From Persicaria tinctoria (lineage: Eukaryota; Streptophyta; Magnoliopsida; Caryophyllales; Polygonaceae): a stretch of 64,000 bases of DNA. Location: positions 70,060,857 through 70,124,856 of the forward strand of contig JBANSL010000017.1 of the NCBI GenBank assembly GCA_037127255.1. The letters run 5' to 3'. Positions 35,961 through 47,300 of this stretch are shown one piece after another (the stretch's first letter is position 1; each line of letters begins with the position of its first letter). The notes under the pieces are model-generated. The model searched no databases, was not told where the DNA came from, and was given only the letters and a program-made list of their open reading frames with translations. Both the position numbers and the translations under genes were made by a program.

Positions 35961-36295
35961 ATTGTAATGGACATTTTTTTTTGGAAGCAAGATAAAAATT
36001 TAGGACGGACGCCAATGACCGGGCTTCCTTCCTAGAGCGTCCGAGCGGATGAGAACACCAAGTTCTAGATGAGCAGCCAAGCTATCATCGGCAGGGGAAC
36101 TCTATGCCAGACATGCAATCCTGTGAGCCACAACATTCGATTTCCTGAAAATATGACGAATAGCAACACGAGACAACGAATATAAATCAACCATAGTATC
36201 CGCCATCAAAAGCTCAATGTTCTAGGGACAAGACCAGTCACCCATGAGAGCATTGATGACGACCAAACAATCTCCTTCAATTGTAATGGACATTT
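35961..36295 (-). mobile_element. 5'-truncated LINE (RNase H end) with 16-bp target duplication
   Basis: The body 35977-36279 is flanked by ATTGTAATGGACATTT at 35961-35976 and 36280-36295. Reversed, it encodes an RNase H-like end: EGDCLVVINALMGDWSCP, a stop, then NIELLMADTMVDLYSLSRVA and IRHIFRKSNVVAHRIA. It then runs to a short A tail, seen as T's at 35974-35982. The target duplication, the A tail and the 5' truncation are the signature of target-primed LINE insertion. The fragment cannot be active. Confidence 0.85.
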
Positions 36296-36471
36296 GAGAC
36301 TTGTATGGAGATTTGAGACTTCTGAGCACACATTTTATGTCAAAAGTTTGTATCGCGATATATCCAACTTAATCATTTTGAAATAATGGCATGTAAAAAA
36401 ATACTACTAGTATCGAGTTATCAATCGATTTTTGTATGCTTATTAATTTAATAAAAGTGTGTGTTGGTAAC

Positions 36472-36675
36472 TATAGAGAGTATAGGTTCAGAGGGGTATT
36501 TTGGTAATTGTAATGAGGAGCTCACCTTGTATAAAACCTTGCATTCAGTTGCAATTGGAAATAACAGAACAACACATTTTGAGAGTTTGTTACTCTAATT
36601 GAAAACTCCATTTTCGGTGCTCTTGATCTTCTCTACTTTCGTTTGATCAAGCTGAGGAAGATCTCAGTTTTCTCA
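36472..36675 (+). repeat. 5' LTR of Copia-2
   Basis: 204 bp. It pairs with 41087-41290 and contains a TATAAAA promoter-like motif (36531-36537). It ends CTCAGTTTTCTCA, immediately before the primer site. Confidence 0.92.
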
Positions 36676-36738
36676 TGGTATCAGAGCTGACGGCATCGAT
36701 CGAGCACAATTTGTAGATCAAGCGGTGGATCAAAGAAG

Positions 36739-39700
36739 ATGAACACAGGAGAAACCAAGAATTCAATGACGAGCATGAATGATCCCTTGGCACTCGCTAA
36801 TTCGGATCATCCAGGGGCACAGCTAGTTGCAAATGTGTTCAATGGATCAAACTTCCTCGATTGGAGCTGTGGAGTGAAGATGGCGCTAGACGCCAAGTTG
36901 AAACTCGGATTCATTGATGGCAGTCTCAGCAAAGACGGTCTCGGTCTGATGGATTTGCAGAGGTGGACGAGGTGAGACTACATGATCCGTTGCTGGATCT
37001 TGAACTCGATGGCTCAAAATGTCTCAGAGAGCTTCATGTTTGCTGAATCAGCGAAGCAGCTTTGGGACGAAATCGTCGAGAGGTACGCACAATCTAATGG
37101 TCCAATCCTTTTTCAATTGAGGAAAGAAATGTGCAATCTGGTTCAAGGGTCAATGATTGTACCTGATTACTATGGAAAACTGAAAAAGCTATGGGAAGAG
37201 ATTCTTAGTTTGGAAGGACCTCTGGTGTGTACATGTGGTGCACAGGATGGTTGTTCTTGTGGTCTGAAGAAAAGGACGCAAGATCTTGATAGTAGGAATA
37301 AAGTAATCCAGTTCTTGATGGGACTAAATGATGGTTATGAGAGTGTTAGGAATCAGATCTTAACTCAGGAGCCTATCCCGAACATCAACAAAGCGTATTA
37401 CATGGTTCAGCAGGTTGATAAGGGATCAGGTGACAACAAATTGAGTACAGGTGCTAGTTCTAGTGGTTCAAATGGATCAAGTGCATAAGCAAAGTGAGAA
37501 TAAGAAATCTTTCAAGAAGGATAAGGCTGACAAACAGTGTAGCCATTGCAACATGAAAGGCCATGTGAAAGCTGAATGTTTTCGTATTATTGGATATCCT
37601 GAATGGTTTAATCAATTCCAAAAGGGAAAGGAAAGTCTTAGGCTAATGTTGCAGATGGCTCAGATTCTCCTTTGGGATAAGGAAAGAAGGAGATTGATGC
37701 ATCTCTTGTCACTGCTCTTGAAGATGTTTTGCGAGCCATGAGAAGCAATCAGTCATTCAATCACAGTGTTGGTATGATTCTTGCCTTGTCCTCATCTAGA
37801 AATAGTGTTGTAGATTCAAACTCCTGGATTATTGACTCGGGAGCAACTGATCACATGACTCATAGTGATAATCTGTTGCATTCTAAAAGGAAGCTCAGAG
37901 ATGTGATTAGGGTGTCATTACCTGATGGTACTATTAGAAAAGTACATGAGGTTGGAGATATCACTTTTGCTTCAGGATTGATTCTCCATGATGTATTTTT
38001 GTGCCCGAGTTTAAAGAAAATCTGCTATATGTTGGCAAAGTCATAGATGACTCTAGCTATGATGTGAGTTTTCACAAAAAATATTGTATGTTTTAGGACC
38101 CTAAGAGTGGTCATACAATCCTTAAAGTTGGAAGGATTATAGGAAGGCTTTATAGAGCTTCAATGGATCCTGTGAAGATTGTTTCCAAGCTGCAGGAAAG
38201 CTTGAGTAAAGGTGCTGCAGAAACTGAAGTTTCTTGTAATAAAATATCATCTAAACTTGCTACTCAGTTGTTTCATGAGAGATTAGGTCATATCTCTTTT
38301 TCAAGGTTAAAACATTTGAATGCTTGTGCATTTGATAGTGATGTTGTGTACATGTGAAGCTTGTATTTAAGCAAAACTGCATTCTCTTCCTTTTCAAATA
38401 AGTACTTCTATTGCCTCCAGAAAGCTTGAGTTATTTCATATTGATCTCTGGGTACCCTATAAGGTTCCATGTTTGATAGGAGGAAAATATTTCATCACTA
38501 TATTGGATGATTACAGTAGAACAGTTTGGACTTATTTGGTTGTAGATAAGTCCCAGGTGCATTCCTTTGTCATTGATTTTATCAAAATGGCAGAGAATCA
38601 GTTTGATGCAAGGGTCAAAATTGTCAGGAGTGACAATGGGACTGAACTGCTGAAATGTAAATCTTTTTTTGCTGAAAAGGGTATTGTGTCTCGGAAATCA
38701 GTTCCTTATGTACCACAACAGAATGGCCGGGTTGAAAGGAAACACAGGCATTTATTGGAGACAGGTAGAGCCATTAGGCTCCATGCCTTTTTACCCATCA
38801 AGTTTTGGGGTGACTGCATCCTAGCTGCTACATACCTCATCAATCTCAAGCCTGCTGCTCCCCTAAATTGGATATCTCCTTTTGAAAAGCTGCATGACAC
38901 TGCCCCTGATTACAGTGCTCTAAGGGTTGTGGGTTGCTTGTGCTTTGCTCTGAATAGAGGTGGTCCCAAAGACAAATTTAGAGATAAGTCCACCAAATGT
39001 GTCTTTCTTGGTTATCCCTTGGGTCAAAAAGCCTACAGATTATATGATCTCTCCTCCCACAAAATCATTGTTAGTAGAGATGTCGTTTTCCTTGAACACA
39101 TCTTTCCTTTTAAATCTCAAATAAATTCTTTCCCTCAAACAAATTCTACAAATCTTCCTTTGGTTAATCCATCATTTGATAGTGATCCGGTGCCACATAA
39201 CTCCTCTTTCATATTACCATCTGTAGTCTCAGACTCCATCTCTGATTCTGTATCTCCTATTTCACATCATTCCTCAAACACACAACCTCATTCTCATAAT
39301 TCCTCTTTGGATTCATCACAAAGTGATGCTCCCTTGGTGGACCTGCCTCCTCTTAGAAGATCTACTAGACAGATTCAACCACCTGGTCATTTGAGAGATT
39401 TTGTCACTTCCACTCATCCAACCACCAGTCTCTCGGACTTCTTCATGGTTTCATCTGATGTGCTAGCTTATCCACCAGAATATAAAGCAAGCTTGGCTCA
39501 AGTTCTAGCTTTACAGGAGCCCATGACTTACATACAAGGTAAGTCTGATCCAGCTTGGGTAGATGCTATGAATGCAGAATTACAAGCTCTTAAAGAATGA
39601 GACTTGGTTAATCACTGATCTTCCACCAGGGAAATCTGTAATTGGTTGTTGTTGGGTTTACAAGATCAAATTCAGGCCAGATGGATCTGTCTGAAAAGGT

Positions 39701-41080
39701 AAATATATAGATAGTGGCATAAAGTCAAGGGTAACAAGAAGTAGGACCATAATACTAAGAGTCCTACGTAAAAACATGATACTACCATATGGATTTGTGG
39801 AAAGGCTTAAAGCGTGGTTGGTTGCTAAAGGTTACAACCAGATTAAAGGGAAGGATTATCATCACACCCACCTTCTCTCCAGTTGTGAAATTTACAACTG
39901 TAAGACTTGTCATTGCACTTGCTACTATGAAACAGTGGGCTATCATCAATTAGATGTTAATAATGCCTTCTTACATGGCTTCCTTGATTAGGAAGTGTAC
40001 ATGGCATTGCCAGAAGGATACACAGGGGCACCTTCTTGAAAGGTTTGCAGACTTAAAAGGTCCTTATATGGCCTTAAACATGCTTCAAGGCAATGGAACA
40101 TTGAGCTTTCAAGGTTCCTTGCCAAGCTGGGTTTTGTTCAATCCATGGCCGATTATAGTATGTTTGTCAAGGTGGTTTCAAAGGGCATTGTGTTACAGAA
40201 ATCATAGCTACAAATCAGGCCATGCATCAGGCTTTTACAATCAAGGATCTCGGGGAGATTCGTTATTTTCTAGGATTGGAGGTGGCTCATACAAGTGTAG
40301 GAACTTTGCTAAATCAAAGGAAATATGTCATGGACATTCTCCAGGACACGGATATGGTTAATTGTAATTCGTCCCTCTTCCCCATGCCAAAGGGTTTGAG
40401 GCTGTCAATTGATCAAGGGGAGCCATTGCCAGACCCAGAAAGGTACAGGCGTTTGGTGGGACGATTGTTGTTTCTAAACATGACTAGGCCAGACATTTCT
40501 TACTCAGTGCAACATCTGAGTCAGTTTATGAGCACTCCTCGTCTACCACATTGGCAAGCTGCTCTTCACGTGGTGCGTTATCTCAAAGGGACTCCCAATT
40601 TTGGTTTGTTTTACCCAACAGACAATCATGTGGCTCTCACTGGTTTCTGCGATGCTAATTGGGGTGCTTGCCTTTCTACTGGGAGATCTCTGACTGGGTT
40701 TTGTATGTTTTCGGGCACAGCTTTGGTTTCCTGGAAGACAAAGAAACAAACCACTGTTTCTAAATCTTCGACCGAAGCTGAGTACAGGAGTTTATCTAAA
40801 GCATACAGTGAGCTTGTGTTCAAAAGCCTATTCCACTGCATTGTGCCAACAAGGCGACCATACATATAGCCAAAAACCCCGTCTTCCATGAAAAAACGAA
40901 GCACATTCGCCTCGACTGTCACTATGTTTGTGAACGTCTCCAAGAGGGATTCCTTATTCCTGCGTTTGTTAAGTCCCAACATCAGCTCGCAGATGTGTTT
41001 ACCAAGCCCCTTGGTGAAGCTCCACACCAGTTCTTATGCTCCAAGTTAGGCCTAGTTAACACCCCTAGTCCAACTTGAGG
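36739..41080 (+). pseudogene. Copia-2 gag-pol, interrupted
   Basis: Gag starts at ATG 36739 and meets an in-frame TGA at 36973-36975. It continues in frame to 37488, then a shift leads into the zinc knuckle CSHCNMKGHVKAEC (about 37535-37580). The protease motif WIIDSGATDHMTH lies at about 37825-37865, back in the first frame. The pre-integrase motif FHERLGHISF follows in 38163-38357. The integrase core runs through 38473-39600 (DDYSRTVW, SDNGTE, PQQNGRVERKHR). Reverse transcriptase (39600-40220) is the most damaged part, with an apparent ~105-bp insertion between DGSV and the ARLVAKGYNQ-type motif (about 39693-39798). RNase H is readable at 40222-40869 (GFCDANWG, EAEYRSLS), with the C-terminal [10 protein letters not shown] in another frame to about 41080. 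It cannot encode a working polyprotein. Confidence 0.9.
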
Positions 41081-41086
41081 AGGGCA

Positions 41087-41290
41087 TATAGAGAGTATAG
41101 GTTCAGAGGGGTATTTTGGTAATTGTAATGAGGAGTTCACCTTGTATAAAGCCTTGCATTCAGTTGCAATTGGAAATAACAGAACAACACATTTTGAAAG
41201 TTTGTTACTCTGATTGAAACCTCTATTTTCGGTGCTCTTGATCTTCTTCACTTTCGTTTGGTCAAGCTGAGGAAGATCTCAATTTTCTCA
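41087..41290 (+). repeat. 3' LTR of Copia-2
   Basis: 204 bp, the same length as the 5' LTR, with about ten substitutions. It is preceded by the polypurine stretch and followed by the GTAAC duplication. Confidence 0.92.
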
Positions 41291-41295
41291 GTAAC

Positions 41296-42349
41296 ACTTC
41301 TATGATTGATGCTTATAGATTGTACATGTGCCTTTTTCTTTAATGAATAATTGCGCAAATTGCCCCAATTTTGGAGAGTTGCAAAATAATGTTTATATTA
41401 TACTTTTGTAGTAAAAAACTAAAAAGCTCCGATTATGGGTTGGTTATGAAATAAGCCCAAAATTCCTTCTACAACAAAAATTTTGATCATTATTGTTCAA
41501 GCGCTTATTATGTTGATAAATTATTCATTCGTTTGGAAAAACATGTTATTTATAGAATATTATTCATGCACATCTTTTTAAAATAATAAAAACGGTTATA
41601 TATGGAGTATAAAATATCCATTTGTTATATTTTTTAAAACAATTTTGTACGTATTAATAGTAACCACAAAATTGTTAAAAAAATTTATAAAAAAATGATG
41701 AATTTTCTAGGAGAAACCAAAAATTATAATCATATGGTAGAAGAAAGATGAATTTGTTAGGATAAACGGAAAATTAGAGACGTATAGAGTCATATAGGGT
41801 TGTTATATGAGACAAGTAGTCCAAGTTTCATTCAAGATATGCTAAATAAAAGTTCTGCTCGAGCTCGGTTATTAAATGAGACTCGCAAATTAGTCGAGTC
41901 TATACATACTTTTAAACTCGATTCAAATTGAGGTTCGACCCGATTCAAACTCGAATAGCTTGAATATATTGTATAATTTATATAAAAAAATTAGTTATTA
42001 TATTATGAGTGAGTAGAGCAGTCCTAGGTTCGAATAAAGCGGTACGTTCGAACTCATTCATTTACTAAACAATATAAGTATTAACATATTTTAAATATCT
42101 AGTTTAAATTTAGGTTTGGTTAAAGCGCGCCCAACTCGATTTTAACGAATATATTGAGTATATATGAACTATCACTAATCGGCAATTTCGACTCAAATAT
42201 CATATGGTAGAACCGTAGAAGAAGATTTTCAATTCCTTTATCGTTTGAATATGTCAGTTTCATAACTCGATCATTTCATATATAGTTGAAAATTGAAACT
42301 ATTAACGATAGTACTTTCCCATGCTATAGATAAAAAAGCATATATAAAT
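41296..42349. other. AT-rich intergenic region
   Basis: No gene. 41855-41960 has repeated CTCGA/TCGAG-type words (for example CTCGAGCTCGG and AACTCGATTCAAA), typical of dispersed repeats; no element ends were found. Confidence 0.5.
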
Positions 42350-42664
42350 TAATATTTTATATAATTTTTACCACTCTAAAAAAGCATATATAAATATTTT
42401 ACAAAAGTATTAGTTTATAAAATCACCTTTTTAATTATATAGGGAAAACTGCTTTCGATTTAACGAAAACTTGGGATATTTAATTTTTTTTTGGGCAAAA
42501 AAACTTTTGATGCATGAAAAGATGATTAATCACAGTATATATTCTAATCGAAAGCAGTTTTCCCTATATAATTAAAAAGGTGATTTTATAAACTAATACT
42601 TTCTCTATTTGGTAAAATATTTATATATGCTTTTTTAGAGTGGTAAAAATTATATAAAATATTA
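42350..42664. repeat. Large foldback palindrome (MITE-like)
   Basis: The left arm (42350 to about 42460, ending GGGAAAACTGCTTTCGATT) is the reverse complement, with few mismatches, of the right arm (about 42548-42664, starting AATCGAAAGCAGTTTTCCC). A loop of about 85 bp separates them. The outer arm word ATATAAAATATTA is shared with the foldback at 13438-13643 and with 44055-44075. Confidence 0.85.
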
Positions 42665-42769
42665 ATTTTTTATAATTATATCTTAATTATTATAATGATA
42701 ATAAATTATTTTAAAAATTCAAAAATATTTTATATAGATTTTATTGTATGTAAAAACATAAATAAATAT

Positions 42770-43569
42770 GAGAAATTTACAGAAAATCACCCATTAAATA
42801 TAAGTTTTTGTACTTAGTCACCCGTTAAATATAAAATTGCAGAAAACCACTAATTACATGACCCACCACATATTTCCAGTAGAATTTCATTAAATATAGT
42901 ATATTTTTATATTTTTATACTTATAATATAAATTTTACACTTTAATATATTTAAATTATATTATGGCAGGGAAAAAAATTATATTAATATATTATGGGCA
43001 AAAAATGTGTTAAAATATTAAATTCTATATTATTTGGAGGACAGATCTTCTAAATGTGGAAAATATTATTTAATTTTATTTAAAAATTTAAAGAAACTTT
43101 AATAAAGATATTTTTAATAAAAATTACTTTTGAGTCTGGAAAATATCTTTGAAAAAATATTTTTATATTTTTTTTCATTTTTAGTATATATTGTAGGTAA
43201 GTGTTTGTAAATGAAAGGAAATGATACATTAATTATTATTATAAAAATATTATTAAATTTAAACAATGTTAATGACTTATAGACTTATTTTAATTTTGAA
43301 TAAAAATTATTTCATAAAATATTTTAAAAATCTATAACCATTTTTAAGAATAAAGTAGGAGAATTTGTTCATATATACATCAAGTTTTTTTTTTAAAATT
43401 ACTAAAATATATTTTTAAATCTATTTGAGATTCTAATTTTAATATAAAACTTAAAATATTATAATATATATATTTGACAAAACACTAGTAAAAATAGACA
43501 ACTGGTGTGATTTGTTAATGATTATGTGTAAAATCTATATTTGACGGGTAATTTTATATAAATTTCCCC
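42770..43569. mobile_element. MULE-like element, 0.8 kb
   Basis: The left end is GAGAAATTTACAGAAAATCACCC; the right end reversed is GGGGAAATTTATATAAAATTACCC. Both continue with similar sequence (CA/TTAAATATA, then CACCC words). Flanking ATAAATAAAT (42758-42767) and ATAAATAACA (43570-43579) look like a 9-10 bp target duplication. It is AT-rich and non-coding. Its right half, reversed, matches 28618-28920. Confidence 0.65.
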
Positions 43570-43579
43570 ATAAATAACA

Positions 43580-44130
43580 TCCCTTTTACAAATATCACAA
43601 GCAACTTGCAGCTTGAACTCCTTGAAGCCTTAAAAGTTGGAAGTTTGAACGGAGGGTGCGCAGCACGTGACGCCTTTAGCGTTTGGAGTCAGCTACCCCC
43701 ATTGGGCTAATAATCCCTTGGGCCGCCTTTGTGGGCCTCAACACCTTCCTTAATAATTCTTACACTTCCTCGAGTTCTGCAAATAGTATAAACAATTCAT
43801 TTTTTTTTTAAACTAGGGAAGGATTTGAAATACCAGACAAATTCGATACAGAGCACCTTATTGGTTGGGCATTTGGGCATGATAGGGATGTCGACTTCGG
43901 ATATCGGTAGTTGTGGGCTTGTGGACGCTTCATCGTCATCGGCCTCCAGAGATGGTGGATTTCACTATGTATTTGGCGAGATAATCGTCGCCCTATAACA
44001 ATCCCATTTAAAAAATGTAAGTACTTTTATTTTTAAACATTTTTTTAAGAAATTAAAAACTATATAAAATATTATTCTTTTAATGATATATATATTGTAT
44101 GAAATTATATTTAAAAACTTAAAAAAAAAA
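43580..44130. other. Intergenic spacer
   Basis: No gene. GC-richer from 43640 to 43760 (GGGCTAATAATCCCTTGGGCC). 44040-44080 carries the AAAACTATATAAAATATTAT word shared with the foldback elements. Confidence 0.45.
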
Positions 44131-44319
44131 TTGGTTAAATTTGGTGAATATCCATTTTTCATGTCAAAATTAAGTAAGTGTCCACTTTTTTACATAATTA
44201 AGTAAATGTCCATTTTTTCCAAAAATACCCCTCCTTCCTCACCCATAACCCTTCCCCTTTGAGCATTTTAAATTTTAACATTGACTAGTCAACATTGACC
44301 ATTCCGGTTAACGCCTGCA

Positions 44320-44620
44320 TTTGGTGACAACTTTTTGGTGACAGTTGAGTATATTTTTCTGGTGACAGTTAATTGTGACAATTATTTTGGTGACAATTGA
44401 TTGTTTGTGACATTTTATTTTTTTCGGTGACATTTGGGGGAAAATCTTTTCTAGTAACAATTGATTTTCTTTTTTTCTTGTGATAATTGTTGGTGACAAA
44501 AATATTTGGGTGACAATTGATTTTCTTCCGGTGACAGTTGCCAGTAACACTTTTCCTCGCTGAAAAATGGGGTTTTCCTGCTAATAGATTATTTTCCTGA
44601 TGATAATTGTTGGTGACAAC
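44320..44620 (+). repeat. TGGTGACA word array, forward orientation
   Basis: About a dozen copies of (T/C)GGTGACA(A/G)(T/C)T recur every 15-30 bp, starting 190 bp inside the left TIR. The orientation flips near 44635. Confidence 0.8.
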
Positions 44621-44639
44621 TATTAATGACGAGTTTGAT

Positions 44640-45005
44640 GACAATATATTGTCACCATGATATTGTAACCTTAAAAAAAGTGTCACCATAATATTATACA
44701 TCACCAAGACATTGTCACCAACTACAGAACACTGTTTTCATATTGTTTAATCAACCGTATTGTCACCAACTTATAAAAAACATTGTCACTAACCTCTTTT
44801 CAGTAATTTATTGACACCAACAATAAAACAATGAAACCAACCTATTTTCATCGAGCTTTGGTCAATAATCTACTGTCACCAATTACAAAAATTTGTCACC
44901 AATCTAGTGTCAACCACCTATTTTTAGAAACTAATTGTCACCAATGACAAAACAGTGTCACCAACCAATTGTCACCAACTACAAAGCACTTTCATCAAAC
45001 AAAAA
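44640..45005 (-). repeat. TTGTCACCA word array, reverse orientation (first block)
   Basis: More than a dozen copies of (A/T)TTGTCACCA, the reverse complement of the words to the left. Together the two blocks form a mirror-image array centred near 44635. Confidence 0.8.
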
Positions 45006-45129
45006 TGTTTACAATGCTAATGTTATCACATTTGTGATCTAATATTAACACATTTTTGTTACAATAATAACCCTAAGTAGATGAAATTTGATGTAAAGTT
45101 TAACTTTGTAATACTTAATTGTCAGACTA

Positions 45130-46560
45130 CATCAACTTGCAAAATTATCAATTTGACGGAGGATTTTCAGTCGCCTTAAATCCTATCAAATAAATCCGAC
45201 TAACCTAGATAATGTAGTTTGGCAAGTACGGGTCGATCCCACAGAGAGTCAGCGATTTGAATGCAAGTCAGAGTGTGTCAACAAGAACAAGAAATAAAGA
45301 GGGGGGATTTTGATGGTTTAAACTAACTAAGAATGCAAAAGTAAGAAAAATAATAAAGTAAAACAGATTAAATGGATGAATATGAGAGAATAGCTCAGGT
45401 CAATCAATCTCAGCAATCAGGTTTGTTCATTGATCATCGAAATCGAATAGATAACTTTCTCCTGAATACTTTGTTGTGGAAAGACTATGTCTTTTGAATC
45501 CAATTCCTTATCGAATCTAGTTAATAGGACAACCAGACCCTGAAAACCCTAATTATCAAATAATCTTGAAACTATCAAGATTCAATTCAATAATCAATTA
45601 AGCTTAAAGGAAATCAACAAAGACAATCGACACGCACAACCAGTTATTGCATCAATTGCAAATCAATTCTCTATACAAATCCCTAAATCAACCAGTTTCA
45701 GAGATTTATACTTTGCTACTCAAGAACATAGATAACTCAACCAGAAATTACCTATATCTAGCTATAGATTATCATGAAAAGGCATTAGTTGATCAAGCTA
45801 ATGGAAATTCACGAAAACCCTAAACATTCGATGCAAAGAATTGATAATATTCGAAGAGGAGTATTAGGATATAGAAATCTCACAATGAAATGATAAACCT
45901 GACGCTTCGATTAATTGTCCCAAGCCAAGAGATTTAGTGGTTCATACTTGAGAAATCACAAAAGGGTCTCCCATTGGCTTCATACCAAACCAGTTCGATC
46001 CCAAAAACTAAAACTAAAACTCCCACTTTTGTTCTCCCCCAAAACCAACGTTTCATGTCCTCTCATTCATCTTAAAATTAAAATAAATTAACACATATAT
46101 GATATGAATCAAAGTAACAGCTGTTTCTTGCACTCGGCACAAAATAACTCGGGCTCGACTCAACATAACTCGGCCGAGTTTGTCATGCTCCACCCGAGTT
46201 CTTTTCAGCATCCATCTTGACGTCCAGATTTCACTGTCTTCAAGGCCGAATTTGGAAAAGTCGTAAAAACGAAAGTTGTAGGTCTTCGAATCCTCTTTCC
46301 AACAAGTATAAGTACGCCCCGATCCGATAAATACAGCCTTCGTACGACTCATTTTAGTGAAGCATCGCCAACCTGGACAGCTCCCATCCTTTACATGTTT
46401 AGCTCCTCTCCTCGACTCTCGTGCTCTTCTATTTTCGTCCCATCTTCGAGCATTGGCTCGAGCTTAGCTTCACCTCTTTACAATCACCTGAAATCATGCA
46501 CAAAACTTGTAGATTCTGACTCTAATTGAAACATAATTAAAACATGAAAACTACTCTAAC
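45130..46560. mobile_element. Nested dispersed repeat inside the 7.7-kb element
   Basis: The word array is interrupted here by unrelated sequence. It contains GGCAAGTACGGGTCGATCCC (45221-45240), a phrase widespread in plant retrotransposon-derived repeats, and later CTCGGCTCGA-type words. A 99-residue minus frame at 46053-46352 has no domain I recognise. The limits are approximate; the class is probably an LTR-derived non-autonomous element. Confidence 0.35.
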
Positions 46561-46842
46561 TCATGCATTTTACCCTACCTAAACACATCTAAATGCTTAT
46601 ATTAACACTACCTAAATGTGCATGATCACAAAACAAAGGGGAACAGTTGAGACATTCATACTTAACATCCAAAATAGCAAGACCCTCTATAGCCATCCTC
46701 TCTCTCTATACGCATCTATATACTTGTCTTAAATAGCTTCAATACCACCATGAAATGCAAGACCCTTGATATATTTGATGGTATACATACCACAACTTCC
46801 ACTATAATTGAACAGAAGAATAATGAAAATTAACTTATAGCT
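46561..46842. other. AT-rich spacer inside the 7.7-kb element
   Basis: No gene and no clear repeat, apart from a short CTCTCT run at 46698-46710. Confidence 0.4.
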
Positions 46843-47300
46843 AAATGAGATATAAATTTCATTTGTCACCAAAACAGAATATATAACTCTACCAATTGTC
46901 ACAAATCTAAAAAAAAACAACAAAATAACAACATAAATTCTATTTGTCACCAAAACAGAATATATAACTCTACCAATTGTCACCAATCTAAAAATAACAA
47001 CATAAATTTCATTTGTCACCAAAACAGAATATATAACTCTACCAATTGTCACCAATCTAAAAATAACAAAATAAATTTCAGTTGTCACCAAAACAGAATA
47101 TATAACTCTACCAATTGTCACCAATCTAAAAATAACAACATAAATTCTATTTGTCACCAAAACAGAATATATAACTCTACCAATTGTCAGCAATCTAAAG
47201 ATAACAACATAAATTCCATTTGTCACCAAAACAGAATATATAACTCTACCAAGTGTCACCAATCTAAAAATAACAACATAAATTCCATTTGTCACCAAAC
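46843..47300. repeat. 69-bp tandem array, about seven units
   Basis: Units built on ATTTGTCACCAAAACAGAAT and CTCTACCAATTGTCACCAAT start near 46861, 46942, 47011, 47080, 47149, 47218 and 47287. The period is 69 bp, except for the first step (81 bp, with an A-rich insert). Each unit contains two TTGTCACC words. Because 69 is a multiple of three, the reverse strand stays open for 189 codons. Confidence 0.92.

Larger units (their letters stand above)
36472..41290 (+). mobile_element. Copia LTR retrotransposon 2 (complete outline, decayed coding)
   Basis: Two 204-bp LTRs (36472-36675 and 41087-41290) are flanked by the 5-bp target duplication GTAAC (36467-36471 and 41291-41295). TGGTATCAGAGCTGA directly after the 5' LTR (36676-36690) is the initiator-Met-tRNA primer site. 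A purine-rich TTGAGGAGGGCA (41075-41086) precedes the 3' LTR. The LTRs begin TATAGAG and end TCTCA, so the first dinucleotide is TA rather than TG. I noted about ten differences between the LTRs, more per base than in Copia-1, so it looks older. The polyprotein is broken by stops and frameshifts. Confidence 0.92.

Noticed and set aside
46729..47298. 189-codon minus-strand open frame with a hydrophobic 23-residue repeat
   Set aside because: It is produced by the 69-bp tandem array (period divisible by three) inside transposon DNA. No start context, no flanking coding and no known domain.
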